Shown here in pieces: positions 28,063 to 38,012 of a stretch of 64,000 nt of DNA. The translations under genes were made by a program, and so were the position numbers. The stretch comes from Companilactobacillus nodensis DSM 19682 = JCM 14932 = NBRC 107160. GTDB lineage: Bacteria; Bacillota; Bacilli; Lactobacillales; Lactobacillaceae. Every line of letters begins with the position of its first letter. Position 1 is the first letter of the stretch. The notes under the pieces are model-generated. The model was not told where the DNA came from, ran no database searches, and was given only the letters and a program-made list of their open reading frames with translations. The stretch lies in assembly GCF_000615905.1 (NCBI RefSeq), contig NZ_BAMN01000007.1, positions 62,001-126,000 of the forward strand, read 5' to 3'.

Positions 28063-29405
28063 TTAATCGAAAAACTTACTCCAGAAATCCTTAACCTTGG
28101 ACATTTTTTTGCCTTTTTCAGGTTTTGGTTCTTGAGCCTTTTTCTTTGGCTCAGGATCTTGTCGAACTGTCTTAGGTTCTGGTTCATTCACAGTTTGTTC
28201 CTGTACTGAAGCTTGAGGAGCTGATCTTCTCAAGCTAATTGCAGCACCGTTTACTACGTTATCAGCGATGATGCCAATATCATTCAACCTAGAAGCATAA
28301 GTTACTAATCCTAGACCCAAGGAATATGACGGATAACGCATCCCCATTTGTGAAGGAACATAGCTCTTTACCTTAACATCAAAAATTTGCTTAGCAAGTT
28401 TTTCAACGTTAGGAGTGGCAGCAACACCACCGGTCAATACGATTCCGCCAGGCAATGACAATGCTCCAGCATCCTCTAATGGATCCTTTAATCTAGTAAA
28501 TATTTGTTCCAATCTGGCTTCAATGATCTCAGCTAGATATTCTTCTGAAATTGATTCAGGATCACTTTTACCAACTACTTCAACACTAACATTTTCTTCA
28601 GTAGAAGCATCACTTGAGTCAGCATTGCCGTAATAAAGCTTTAACTGACTCGCATTTTCAATGGTAGTATTCAAAACAACTGATATATCGTGTGTAACAT
28701 AATCTCCACCTTCGAAATCAACTGTTGAAAGCTTCAAATTATGATCATGGACTACAGATGCGGTTGTTTGACCAGCACCCATATCGATAATTACAGCACC
28801 AAAATCACTCTCGCCATCATCTAAAACGACTTGGCTAAGAGCCATTGGTGAAATAACTTTGTGAGTTATATTTAGTCCTGCTTGTTGGATAGCTTTTTTA
28901 GTATTATGAACGATAGTCTTAGGAGCAGTATAGATAAGACCCTTCATCTCAAGACGTACACCGATCATACCTCTTGGATCACGGATATTATTAAAACCAT
29001 CTACTGAGAACTGCTTCGGGATCAATGAAACTACTTCACGTTCGCTAGGTAAGTTTTGAACCATGCAGCAGCCATAACTTGTCTTACATCATTTTCATTT
29101 ATTTCTTTAGATTCAGCACCAACAGCAATCATACCTTGGCATTTTTCAATCTGTAACATGTTAGCGGATATCGCTACGACAACGTCACATATCGTTATAT
29201 TAGCCTGAGTCTCAGCTTTCTTAACAGCCTTTTTAATCGCACCTGCGGCTTTGTCTATGTCGACTATAACGCCACGGTTGACTCCTTCGGATCTTTCGCT
29301 GCCAACGCCGACGACACTAACTTTGTCACCGGACGATTCAGCAACCACTACTTTGATTGAATTGGTACCTATATCTAGACCTACAAAAAATTCAGAATTG
29401 TCCAT
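28063..29405 (-). CDS. ftsA: Cell-division protein FtsA (frameshifted near 29064)
   Basis: The actin-like protein anchors FtsZ to the membrane. It shows GLDIGTNSIKVVV (phosphate 1), the SHS2 insert, IDMGAGQTTASV, LTGGVAATPNVEKLA and a C-terminal amphipathic targeting helix KVKDFWSKFFD. The frame breaks near 29064; one restored base (plus CCAT(T)GCAGC) gives VRQVMAAAMVQNLPSE and a full-length protein of about 447 residues. An interrupted ftsA in an otherwise complete dcw cluster is best read as a sequencing error. A GGGAGG site precedes the ATG at 29405. Confidence 0.92.
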
Positions 29406-29482
29406 TAATCGTGGCAGCCTCCCTTACCTAGAAAAAAATCTATTCATTAGAAAATTTTAACACAAATATGAGTATATTAAAC

Positions 29483-30184
29483 CTATTTCTTGTCTTTAAA
29501 TGGATAAGAATATGCACCTACTTCAAGATTGATAACGCCTTTCTTTTTCATCTGTGAAGCGATACCCGGATAATATTGCATTTTTGCTTGAACGGTCCTA
29601 ATATCCGCCACAACTTTATTGCCATCGTTCATATCGATTTTTACTCGATATGGATTCAATTTAGTTGGAGCATTGTAAAACTCTGAGACATTAGTCTTAA
29701 CATTATTATTTAAGTTCTTATATATATCTGATATTTTTTTTAAATCTTTTTTGCTATTAAATCCACTATATATCGGATAATTACCGATAGGAGCTTTCAT
29801 CTTTTGATCAATAATGCGCCCATCGTTGATTATCCGATAATAATAACCGCCCTTATAGATCAAGCCCAATGTTTGATATTCAGTAACATTGATCGTTAAA
29901 TCACGTAGATTATGAGTTCCAAATGAAACTGACTTGATAGATGGCAACTTTTTCTTCGTGCGTTCCGCAATTGATTTCTTTTCGAAGAAGACACTCATCA
30001 ACATTTTGTTATCGTTGATTTGAGTTGCATCGATCACCTGTTGCGCACCTAAGTCATTAACACCTTCAACTGAAATATTACGGACCTTACTCAAGGGTGA
30101 TCCCAGATAAGCAATGAAAATAATCACAATGGCTATGAAAAAAATAACTATATTCTTGATGTTGCTTCTCTTTCTCTTAGCCAT
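29483..30184 (-). CDS. divIB: Cell-division protein DivIB / FtsQ
   Basis: The 233-residue bitopic protein has a Lys/Arg-rich cytoplasmic start, one transmembrane helix (NIVIFFIAIVIIFIAYLG), then a POTRA domain (VRNISVEGVNDLGAQQV) and the beta domain. It works with DivIC and FtsL in the divisome core. The cytoplasmic part is shorter than in many lactobacilli. Position between murG and ftsA is standard. Confidence 0.9.
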   Translation of the reverse strand: MAKRKRSNIKNIVIFFIAIVIIFIAYLGSPLSKVRNISVEGVNDLGAQQVIDATQINDNKMLMSVFFEKKSIAERTKKKLPSIKSVSFGTHNLRDLTINVTEYQTLGLIYKGGYYYRIINDGRIIDQKMKAPIGNYPIYSGFNSKKDLKKISDIYKNLNNNVKTNVSEFYNAPTKLNPYRVKIDMNDGNKVVADIRTVQAKMQYYPGIASQMKKKGVINLEVGAYSYPFKDKK

Positions 30185-30199
30185 TGCAAAACCTCTACA

Positions 30200-31309
30200 T
30201 TATTTATTTACTAAAGTGGTCATAACCTTGATCAAACGATCAGAAGCATCAGGCACACCATTTTCTTTGGATGCTTTAGACATTTTGTCTTGTACATCTT
30301 GATCATTCATAATTTGGTTTACTTGATCAAACAACTTATCTGTTGTCAATTCAGATTCCGGAATAACTTTGGCGGCACCATTTTTAGCGACCGACATTGC
30401 ATTCTTTGTTTGATGATCATGCGTAACGTATGGACTAGGAATGAAAATTGATGGGATACCCAAGGCCGTGATCTCGGCGATACTAGTTGCACCACTTCGA
30501 CCGACGATTAAATTAATATCTGGCAAAACTTCAGGCATATTATCAATATATGGTAATACAGAGATATTCTCGCTGTTTAAGAACTTTTCGTCAATTTTTT
30601 TAACTACATCATCGTAATGTACTCTTCCAGTTACAAACAATACTTGATAGTTTTCCTTGATGAAATCATCCATTGCACTAATTGCTGCATTGTTGATCGG
30701 AGTTGCACCACGTGAACCACCAAAAATCATCACTGTTGAAACGCCGGGTTTTAAACCGAATTCTTTTAAACGATCATTTGGTTTGATGCCGACTGCTTCT
30801 TGTGCACGAGGGTTTCCTGTGAAGACGATCTTACGTTTCTCAGAAAACTGATCTTGTGCCTCTTTAAACGCAATCGCAATTCTATCAACAAAGTGACCTA
30901 AGAACTTGTTAGTCACACCAGCAATAGAATTCTGTTCGTGGATGATAGTTGGAATATGTAAACGATGAGCAGCGTAGACAACCGCACTAGAAACATATCC
31001 ACCAGTACCAATAACAATATCTGGTTTGAATTCCTTAACGATTTTTTTAGATCTGCCAACACTAGAAAGAAACATTTGCATTACTTTGACATTTTCAAAC
31101 GTCAGCTTACGCTTGAATCCTTGGATTTCAATTGTCTCAAATCTAATGCCTGTCTGCTTAACAATCTTGCTCTCTAAGCCCTTTTCAGTTCCAACGTATA
31201 AAACATCATCAATCATGTCACGTTCTTTTAGACGCTTAATTAATGCCATTGCGGGATAAATATGACCACCGGTACCACCACCGGATACTATTACACGTAG
31301 TTTATCCAT
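30200..31309 (-). CDS. murG: UDP-GlcNAc:lipid I transferase MurG
   Basis: The 369-residue GT-B enzyme adds GlcNAc to lipid I at the inner membrane face, making lipid II. The N-terminal SGGGTGGHIYPAMAL, IIHEQNSIAGVTN, VMIFGGSRGATPIN and GRSGATSIAEI motifs are intact. Its start shares one base with the murD stop, so the two are translationally coupled. Confidence 0.97.
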   Translation of the reverse strand: MDKLRVIVSGGGTGGHIYPAMALIKRLKERDMIDDVLYVGTEKGLESKIVKQTGIRFETIEIQGFKRKLTFENVKVMQMFLSSVGRSKKIVKEFKPDIVIGTGGYVSSAVVYAAHRLHIPTIIHEQNSIAGVTNKFLGHFVDRIAIAFKEAQDQFSEKRKIVFTGNPRAQEAVGIKPNDRLKEFGLKPGVSTVMIFGGSRGATPINNAAISAMDDFIKENYQVLFVTGRVHYDDVVKKIDEKFLNSENISVLPYIDNMPEVLPDINLIVGRSGATSIAEITALGIPSIFIPSPYVTHDHQTKNAMSVAKNGAAKVIPESELTTDKLFDQVNQIMNDQDVQDKMSKASKENGVPDASDRLIKVMTTLVNK

Positions 31310-32679
31310 TAATTTTCCCCTTTTAATGCTTCGACCTCATCAATATATTGGTCTCCACGTTGTTCGAAAGTATCAAATTGATCCCAACTTGCAGCAGCTG
31401 GCGACAATAGGATAACTTCACCCTCGTTACTTTGACGATAAGCCTCAGGTACAGCTTCTTTCAAGTTATTTACCTTAGTAATACTGCTGATATCTGCTTT
31501 TTGAGCAGCGTCGACCATCTTATCAGCTGTTTGGCCATAAAGCACAATATTTCTAACCTTGCCCTTCAAGTATGGAACCAACTCGTCGAAGCCATTTCCA
31601 CGATCCAAACCACCGGCGATCAAGACGATAGGTTGTTTGAAGGCACTCAAGGCAACAATCGTTGCTTCAGTGTTTGTCGCCTTTGAATCATTATAAAATT
31701 TTCTGCCGTTAAACTTATCGACATATTGGATACGGTGTTTGACACCTTTAAATGATGCTAAAACATCAATGATATCTTCATTCGTTACATCAAATAATTT
31801 AGCAACATTAATTGCGGCCAAAGCGTTTTGGACATTATGTTCACCTGGTACTTGAATCGAATCAGTATTCATTACAAATTCTTTATTGAAATAAATTTCA
31901 TCATTTTTAACGTAGGCGCCATCTGTCAATTCTTGTTCGTCTGAAAATGGTTTGATAACAGCACTAGATTGCTTAGCAAGATTACGCCATTCCTCAGTAT
32001 TCCAATTGACAATGAAGTAATCATCTTTTGTTTGATTCTTAGTAATGTGCATTTTTGCTTTGATGTAGTTTTCACGATTACCATGAAAATCAAGGTGAGT
32101 AGAATAAATATTATTAAGAACCGCCACATGTGGATGTAGATCAATTGTTCCCTCAAGTTGAAAACTTGAGAGTTCAGTGACAACTACATCATCAGACGTA
32201 GCCTTTTGAATGACATCAGAAATGGGAATACCGATATTACCGGCATAATATGATTTTTTGAACTTAGGAGAATGTGCCAACATCAATTGAATCAATGTTG
32301 TAACGGTCGTCTTACCGTTAGTACCTGTAACAGCAACCATTGTAGCGTCTGAATAACTGTAAGCTATTTCTGGTTCTGTGATAACTGGAACTCCGATTTC
32401 TTGTGCGTGTTTGATTAATTCATTGGAATATGGGATTCCTGGATTCTTAACGACATAGTCAAAAGAATCATCAACCAACTTGGCATCATTACTGCCTGTG
32501 ATAACTTTAAAACCATCATCGAGTAACTTTTGTGCTTCATCATTACCTTCAAGTGGATTAGAGTCCACAACAGTTACATCTGAGTTCATTTTTTTCAGTA
32601 ATTTTGCGACTGCAAAACCACTCTTTGCAAGACCTAACACTAATATTTTTTTATTTGAATATTCACTTTCTGTTTTCAT
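31309..32679 (-). CDS. murD: UDP-MurNAc-L-Ala:D-glutamate ligase MurD
   Basis: The 456-residue Mur ligase adds D-Glu to the peptidoglycan precursor using ATP. It shows an N-terminal Rossmann fold (VLGLAKSGFAVAKLL), the ATP loop VAVTGTNGKTTVTTL, LSSFQLEGT, and C-terminal HRIQYV and YNDSKATN motifs. It lies between mraY and murG as usual. Confidence 0.97.
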   Translation of the reverse strand: MKTESEYSNKKILVLGLAKSGFAVAKLLKKMNSDVTVVDSNPLEGNDEAQKLLDDGFKVITGSNDAKLVDDSFDYVVKNPGIPYSNELIKHAQEIGVPVITEPEIAYSYSDATMVAVTGTNGKTTVTTLIQLMLAHSPKFKKSYYAGNIGIPISDVIQKATSDDVVVTELSSFQLEGTIDLHPHVAVLNNIYSTHLDFHGNRENYIKAKMHITKNQTKDDYFIVNWNTEEWRNLAKQSSAVIKPFSDEQELTDGAYVKNDEIYFNKEFVMNTDSIQVPGEHNVQNALAAINVAKLFDVTNEDIIDVLASFKGVKHRIQYVDKFNGRKFYNDSKATNTEATIVALSAFKQPIVLIAGGLDRGNGFDELVPYLKGKVRNIVLYGQTADKMVDAAQKADISSITKVNNLKEAVPEAYRQSNEGEVILLSPAAASWDQFDTFEQRGDQYIDEVEALKGEN

Positions 32680-32689
32680 GACTGACTTC

Positions 32690-33655
32690 CTACATAAATA
32701 AGATTAAATAAATTCCTGAACAAATAATTCCGACGATCCAAAAAACAATATCAACTTTCCATTCATTCCAACCAAGCATTTCAAAATGATGATGAATTGG
32801 TGTCATTTTGAAGATACGACGATGAAATACTTTGAATGAGAAGACTTGTAACATAACACTGGCTGTTTCAATAACATACACTAAACCGATCAACAGCAGT
32901 GACCAATATCTGCCTAACAAGATCGATATTGCAGCTAATCCAGCACCTAAAGCAAGTGAACCAACATCCCCCATGAAAATTCGAGCGGGCTTGTGATTAA
33001 ATACTAAGAATGCTAACAAAGCACCAACAACTGCAAAACAGATGATTGCTAAATCGACACGGTTCTGATAAAGAGAAATATAACCATATGTTGCATATGA
33101 AATAGTTCCTAATCCACCCAGCAGACCATCAAGACCATCAGTTAAGTTAGTTGCGTTGGAGAAACCTACTAGCCAAAAGATCGTAAACAAGATGAAAATG
33201 GCAGCTGAATCAATTGAAAACAAACCGGGAATAGAAAAGTTCATTGGCAACTGATCATTGTTGTAAACATATAAGAAAATCGCCGCAACAATAATTTGTA
33301 AAATCAATTTTTGTAATGCTTTAAGTCCAAGATTTCTCTTCTTAAAGACCTTAATAAAATCATCAATAAAACCAATACATCCATAGATAACAATAACAAA
33401 TGTTGTAATTAACAATGAATGAGTCAATTGACCTTGCCATGCACCGACCCAGAGACTGGTTGCGGCAGTTGCCAATATAATAAGCAGTCCACCCATTGTA
33501 GGTGTACCAGATTTTTTTTCGTGCCACTTAGGTCCCTCTTCACGAATTGATTGACCTTCCTTATGTGCTATCAGGTAACCGATCAAGAATGGCATCAAGA
33601 TGGCAACAATTGCTGCAGCACTAGCGATATCTATAACAATATTACTAAGTTCCAT
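32690..33655 (-). CDS. mraY: Phospho-MurNAc-pentapeptide transferase MraY
   Basis: The 321-residue membrane enzyme with about ten helices transfers the precursor to undecaprenyl phosphate, giving lipid I. Signature sequences are KKSGTPTMGG, the catalytic FIDDFIKV, NATNLTDGLDGL, FMGDVGSLALG and PIHHHFEMLGW. Length and order are normal for the cluster. Confidence 0.97.
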   Translation of the reverse strand: MELSNIVIDIASAAAIVAILMPFLIGYLIAHKEGQSIREEGPKWHEKKSGTPTMGGLLIILATAATSLWVGAWQGQLTHSLLITTFVIVIYGCIGFIDDFIKVFKKRNLGLKALQKLILQIIVAAIFLYVYNNDQLPMNFSIPGLFSIDSAAIFILFTIFWLVGFSNATNLTDGLDGLLGGLGTISYATYGYISLYQNRVDLAIICFAVVGALLAFLVFNHKPARIFMGDVGSLALGAGLAAISILLGRYWSLLLIGLVYVIETASVMLQVFSFKVFHRRIFKMTPIHHHFEMLGWNEWKVDIVFWIVGIICSGIYLILFM

Positions 33656-33681
33656 AAAAATCCCCTTAACTATTAAACAAT

Positions 33682-35847
33682 TTATTTATTTTTCAACGTA
33701 ACTACAATTTTACCACTGTCACTGATTACTTTGCCCTTTTCAATGGACTGTTTTGTAACATATCCATCACCTTTGGTCGTGACGTGAACTCCGGTCACCT
33801 CAGCAAACTTCATCACATCATTCTTAGACCATCCGGTGACATCAGGCATTGTCATTGCTCCGTTGGTCAATAAGACGATCCTCTGACCCGGCATGACCTT
33901 CTCACCACTGGCAGGTAGCTGTTGAACGACTTTATTACCGGTACCAATAATACCAGTTTGCAAGCCCATATTCTTAATTTCTTTAGTGGCTTCATCAGTT
34001 GTACTATTCAACAAACTTGGAATACTTACGTATTGACTACCAGCGTCCGTCGTATTAGTTGGTGATTTACCTTGGCTGACCAAGCGCTTAACTAGCGGAT
34101 TGAACACTTCAGACAGAATCTTTTCAGGTGATTCAGTCATCTTTTGTGGTTGTTGCATCGTAATATACACGATGTAATTAGGGTCATTGTATGGAATCAA
34201 ACCAGCAACTGAGAAAATATAATTGTTATTCCCAGTTAAATATCCACCACTCGGCGAAGCAATCTGAGCTGTACCAGTTTTAACTCCGACCTTGACTCCA
34301 GGGACATTATAAACCAGACCAGTACCATAGTTCTTTGTAACAACTTGACGCATTGCTTTTTGAACTTGTTTAGCTGTACTTGCCTTGATTGGTGTTCCAA
34401 CTACGGTACGCTTATACGTTTTAGTAGTCTTACCAGTCGTCGGATTAACGATCTTTTGAATAATTTGTGGCTTGATCATCTTGCCGCCATTTGCTATTGC
34501 AGAAAAAGCTTGAAGCATCTGTATCGCATTGACATTGACACTTTGTCCAAACGATGTCATAGCTTGATCACTGGCATGTTTATACGAAATACTTCCGGCA
34601 ACCTCACCAGGCAGATCCACATTTGTCTTGTCACCAATATGGAACTTCTTCATATACTCCATCCAAGTCTTTGAGCCCATCTCTTCTTCCAGATGAACCA
34701 TCCCGACGTTTGATGAGCGAGGGAATGCTTCTGAAACAGGGATATAACCCCAACCGGCATTATTCCAATCATTGATCGTTCGACCACCGACTTCAACTGA
34801 TCCAGACTTATACAATTCATTCGGTTTATAGTTATCAGAATCTATCGAAGCTGACAATGTCAAAATCTTCATAACAGAACCGGGTTCATATTGATCCTCG
34901 ACCAAAGTATCACGCCAACTGTCAGTCATACCCTTACCGGTCGTCGGATTGAACGTTGGACGCTGCGTTGCTGCCTCAATAGCACCAGTCTTTGCATTCA
35001 TTACGACTATTTGAAGATTCTTGGGCGCATATTTATCAGAAATCTCTTGAGCTAAGATTTCGGCATACTGCTGAATACGACTATTCAAAGTCAGATAAAT
35101 ATTTGATCCATCAACAGAACTCTTCTCAACGACTTGTGAGTCAGGCAATTCATTACCATTAGAGTCAACTTTTGTGATTCTCTTACCGTCTTTACCTGAT
35201 AGTAATTTATTGAAATATTTTTCAATTCCCATCAGACCGCTAATATTACTATTAGTATCATTGGCATTATCGGCCTTAGTGATACCAACTAAATTAGTCG
35301 CAAAGACACCATTAGGATAAGCACGAGATGGCAACTCTACAAAATGGATACCAGGTAATTTTTTATTATTGATTTTATTTTTCATTTCAATTGACAAGCC
35401 ACGTCCAGCTTGCCCGAACTCAACTTGATATTGCTTTTTACTCTTAGGATTTAAATACTTGAGGATTTCTTTTTTTGAAAGTGGCAAGTATTTGCTCAAA
35501 ACTTTGGCGGTCTGTTGCTTATCAGTAACGTAGTCAGCCTTGCCATCCTCAGTTTTGGCTTTCTTATTTAAAACAGCATATATGTTATAGATTGTAGAAT
35601 CTCCAGCAATCATATCGCCGTTCGCATCCAGGATATCTCCACGCTTGGCATTGACCTTAGACGCTCTTTCATATTTCATCTTCGTTCTCTGCTCCAAATT
35701 GACACCGTTATATTCCTTACGGGTTGAGATTGAAGCAAATCGGTATATACAGACAATAAAAAAAAGGGCAGTCGCAATCAATATTATCCCACCAACGATA
35801 TAATGATTGCGTCTTGCCTTATTTTTAAATATTTTCCCAAATTTCAT
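33682..35847 (-). CDS. pbpB: Division-specific class B penicillin-binding protein (PBP2b type)
   Basis: The 721-residue septal transpeptidase has one N-terminal transmembrane helix (about 17-37), a dimerisation domain, then the transpeptidase domain with SVMK (catalytic Ser) in EPGSVMK, SSN in RSSNVGM and VKTGTAQI. Two C-terminal PASTA-like domains follow (VSIPSLLNSTTDEATKEI and TMPDVTGWSKNDVMKF). Between ftsL and mraY, it acts with FtsW. Confidence 0.95.
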   Translation of the reverse strand: MKFGKIFKNKARRNHYIVGGIILIATALFFIVCIYRFASISTRKEYNGVNLEQRTKMKYERASKVNAKRGDILDANGDMIAGDSTIYNIYAVLNKKAKTEDGKADYVTDKQQTAKVLSKYLPLSKKEILKYLNPKSKKQYQVEFGQAGRGLSIEMKNKINNKKLPGIHFVELPSRAYPNGVFATNLVGITKADNANDTNSNISGLMGIEKYFNKLLSGKDGKRITKVDSNGNELPDSQVVEKSSVDGSNIYLTLNSRIQQYAEILAQEISDKYAPKNLQIVVMNAKTGAIEAATQRPTFNPTTGKGMTDSWRDTLVEDQYEPGSVMKILTLSASIDSDNYKPNELYKSGSVEVGGRTINDWNNAGWGYIPVSEAFPRSSNVGMVHLEEEMGSKTWMEYMKKFHIGDKTNVDLPGEVAGSISYKHASDQAMTSFGQSVNVNAIQMLQAFSAIANGGKMIKPQIIQKIVNPTTGKTTKTYKRTVVGTPIKASTAKQVQKAMRQVVTKNYGTGLVYNVPGVKVGVKTGTAQIASPSGGYLTGNNNYIFSVAGLIPYNDPNYIVYITMQQPQKMTESPEKILSEVFNPLVKRLVSQGKSPTNTTDAGSQYVSIPSLLNSTTDEATKEIKNMGLQTGIIGTGNKVVQQLPASGEKVMPGQRIVLLTNGAMTMPDVTGWSKNDVMKFAEVTGVHVTTKGDGYVTKQSIEKGKVISDSGKIVVTLKNK

Positions 35848-36212
35848 TTCGATACGTTCCTTACGTTTTTGTTACTCATTTTTAAGTTATGTTTTTTGGC
35901 AAAGGCTGAAAGACGATCAAAGCTGGTCATTTCAGAAATTTCCTGGCGTAAGTTTACGTTATCTGTGTTTACTTTTGTTATTTGTGTTGTGATGTGATCC
36001 AAATTATTTTGAGCAGAAGTCATTGAAACCTTAACACTGACTAATGAAACCATTAGAAGCAACGTTAAAAGACCGAGACCAACTATTAAAGTTGCCTCTA
36101 ACTTAGATAATGCTACTTTATGGGGCGCAGGTTTTGGTGCTGCGACGGGATTAGACTGTGGTTGTGCTTGTGCTTCGTAATTTGGTAAGTTTCTGGCTGT
36201 ACTTTCTCTCAT
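35844..36212 (-). CDS. ftsL: Cell-division protein FtsL
   Basis: The 122-residue bitopic protein has a disordered Pro/Ala/Gln-rich cytoplasmic part, one transmembrane helix (TLIVGLGLLTLLLMVSLVSV) and a short coiled coil. It scaffolds DivIB and PBP2b. I chose the ATG at 36212 with GGAG 8 bases upstream; a longer reading frame would overlap rsmH. It overlaps pbpB by 4 bases. Confidence 0.88.
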   Translation of the reverse strand: MRESTARNLPNYEAQAQPQSNPVAAPKPAPHKVALSKLEATLIVGLGLLTLLLMVSLVSVKVSMTSAQNNLDHITTQITKVNTDNVNLRQEISEMTSFDRLSAFAKKHNLKMSNKNVRNVSK

Positions 36213-36228
36213 CTTAAATTCTCCATAA

Positions 36229-37179
36229 CTAAATCTTCTCAACAACACGCAATTTCGCACTGTGCGCACGATTATTTTCTTCTAATTCATCTTCACTAGG
36301 TAAAATAGGTTTTCTGGTAATTTGTTTTAATAGTGGTTTCAAATTGTCTGGAACCACAGGGAGTCCCCTTGGCAGATCAATTTCTGAATTTTCTTTGAAA
36401 ATGTGTTTTACAATTCGATCTTCTTTAGATTGGAATGTAATAACGCTGATTCTGCCTTTTGGTGCCAACAAATCAATCGCTTGTTCGAGCGATCTTTCAA
36501 GTGAACCAAGTTCATCATTGACCGCGATTCTAATAGCTTGAAAAATCCTCTTAGCTGGATGTCCACCAGTACGACGCCGAGCTGCCGGAATAGCATTTTT
36601 AGCAATGTCTGCTAATTCCAACGTCGAAGTTATTCGATGGTCTTCTCTGGTACGTTCAATCGAACGAGCAATTTGCTTTGAGAACTTCTCATCACTATAT
36701 TTATAAAAAATACTTACTAATTCATTGTATGACCAATCATTAACTATCTTTTCAGCATCCAATTCTTGACGCTGATCCATTCGCATATCTAATCTAGCTT
36801 CTTTTTTGTAGCTAAATCCACGAACGGCATCATCAAACTGTGGTGAAGAAACTCCAAGATCATAAACAACACCATCGACAGCAAAAACATTTATTTCATT
36901 CAAACGTTCTTTCATATTCTCAAAATTATCACGAATAAGAACTAATTTGTTACTGCCAATAATATCTGGGTTATTTTGGATCTCTTCACCGGTTTGAATG
37001 GCAGCTTCATCTCTATCGAATGCATAAACGGTACTATTGTTGATACGACTAAGTAATTCCTTAGTGTGACCGCCACGACCAAACGTAGCATCAACAAAGA
37101 TGGCGTTATCCCTAGGGTTAACCTCATCGATTGTTTCTTTTAATAATACTGTCTTATGTACAAATTCATTAGAAGTCAA
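36229..37179 (-). CDS. rsmH: 16S rRNA (cytosine-1402 N4) methyltransferase RsmH
   Basis: The 316-residue SAM-dependent enzyme methylates C1402 in the ribosomal P site. It shows the SAM motif [33 protein letters not shown] and the C-terminal [15 protein letters not shown]. It overlaps mraZ by 11 bases, the standard start of the dcw cluster. Confidence 0.96.
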   Translation of the reverse strand: MTSNEFVHKTVLLKETIDEVNPRDNAIFVDATFGRGGHTKELLSRINNSTVYAFDRDEAAIQTGEEIQNNPDIIGSNKLVLIRDNFENMKERLNEINVFAVDGVVYDLGVSSPQFDDAVRGFSYKKEARLDMRMDQRQELDAEKIVNDWSYNELVSIFYKYSDEKFSKQIARSIERTREDHRITSTLELADIAKNAIPAARRRTGGHPAKRIFQAIRIAVNDELGSLERSLEQAIDLLAPKGRISVITFQSKEDRIVKHIFKENSEIDLPRGLPVVPDNLKPLLKQITRKPILPSEDELEENNRAHSAKLRVVEKI

Positions 37180-37600
37180 AGTCTGTCATTTTCTCCGATA
37201 TTTCTTCAAAGTTATCTTCGGCTTGTTGGCTGAACTCCGTCCATTTAACTTCATCCCAAATTTCAATTCGGTCAGAAACACCAACTACCACGCAATTCTT
37301 TTTTAATTTAGCAAATTCTATTAAAGATGCTGATAAGTTAACACGTCCTTGCTTATCAAATTCCATTTCACCGGCGGCGGAATAGAAGAATCTAGTAAAG
37401 GCACGAGCATCTTTTTTAGTTAAAGGCAACTTATCCAATTGAGCCTCAAGTTTGCTCCATTGATCCATGGAGTATCCAAAGAGGCAACCATCCATACCAC
37501 GGGTAATGACAAAAGTATCCCCTATTTCCTTACGGAATTTTGCAGGGATAATTATTCGGCCTTTACTATCAATGGTGTGATGAAACTCCCCCATGAACAT
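37169..37600 (-). CDS. mraZ: Transcriptional regulator MraZ
   Basis: The 143-residue protein carries two SpoVT/AbrB-type domains ([20 protein letters not shown] and [17 protein letters not shown]). MraZ binds repeats upstream of its own gene and controls the dcw cluster; matching repeats are seen at 37638-37662. First gene of the cluster. Confidence 0.96.
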   Translation of the reverse strand: MFMGEFHHTIDSKGRIIIPAKFRKEIGDTFVITRGMDGCLFGYSMDQWSKLEAQLDKLPLTKKDARAFTRFFYSAAGEMEFDKQGRVNLSASLIEFAKLKKNCVVVGVSDRIEIWDEVKWTEFSQQAEDNFEEISEKMTDFDF

Positions 37601-37637
37601 CCATAGCTCACCTCAATTCTTTAACACTTCTTAATTT

Positions 37638-37662
37638 ACCACAAATCACCACAATTAACCAC
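37638..37662 (-). promoter_or_regulatory. MraZ operator (three direct repeats)
   Basis: On the minus strand GTGGT occurs three times with exactly 10 bases between starts (plus-strand ACCAC at 37638, 37648, 37658), about 40 bases upstream of mraZ. This spacing, one helical turn, is the known layout of MraZ boxes. Confidence 0.75.
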
Positions 37663-37691
37663 TTCATATTGTGAAAAATGACACTGATATG

Positions 37692-37721
37692 TATAAAACG
37701 TTTTATTTATTGATATATCAA
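37692..37721 (-). promoter_or_regulatory. Possible dcw cluster promoter
   Basis: TTGATA (37721-37716), an 18-base spacer and TTTATA (37697-37692) make a plausible promoter upstream of the MraZ boxes. An alternative pair, TTATAC with CACAAT further downstream, cannot be excluded. Confidence 0.4.
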
Positions 37722-37775
37722 CATATATCATGGTGGGGGACTATCCCAAAATCACTGTTATTTTGACCTCAAATG

Positions 37776-37804
37776 TTGCATAATTATGTCATGTGACGTA
37801 AGAT
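37776..37804 (+). promoter_or_regulatory. Promoter of the DUF4044 gene
   Basis: TTGCAT (37776-37781), a 17-base spacer and TAAGAT (37799-37804) lie 33 bases before the small gene's start and diverge from the dcw cluster. Confidence 0.5.
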
Positions 37805-37836
37805 TTCTCATATATAAAAACTAGGTGGTGGAACGT

Positions 37837-37956
37837 TTGAACGACGAAAAAAGACCTAAAAGTACCCTAACAAAAATCATCCAAGTTGTTGTTTGGCTAA
37901 TGATTTTAGTAACTATCGGTGGTGTGGTCTTAGGATCATTGATGAGCTTTATCTAA
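37837..37956 (+). CDS. DUF4044 small membrane protein, 39 residues
   Basis: The frame starts with TTG at 37837 behind TAGGTGGTGGA and encodes a polar N-terminus (NDEKRPKSTLTK) followed by one transmembrane helix (VVWLMILVTIGGVVLGSL). This matches the DUF4044 family of lactobacilli in size and pattern. It is divergent from mraZ and ends at a strong terminator, so it is its own transcript. Function unknown; the place suggests a link with the cell envelope. Confidence 0.75.
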   Translation: MNDEKRPKSTLTKIIQVVVWLMILVTIGGVVLGSLMSFI

Positions 37957-37960
37957 AGAC

Positions 37961-38007
37961 AAAAATAGCGTCAGAGTAAGTATTTGCACTTACCCTGACG
38001 CTATTTT
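37961..38007. terminator. Bidirectional terminator between DUF4044 gene and thiT
   Basis: A long stem, AAAATAGCGTCAG-GTAAGT with ACTTAC-CTGACGCTATTTT, with A on one side and T on the other ends both convergent genes. Confidence 0.93.
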
Positions 38008-38012
38008 TATGC

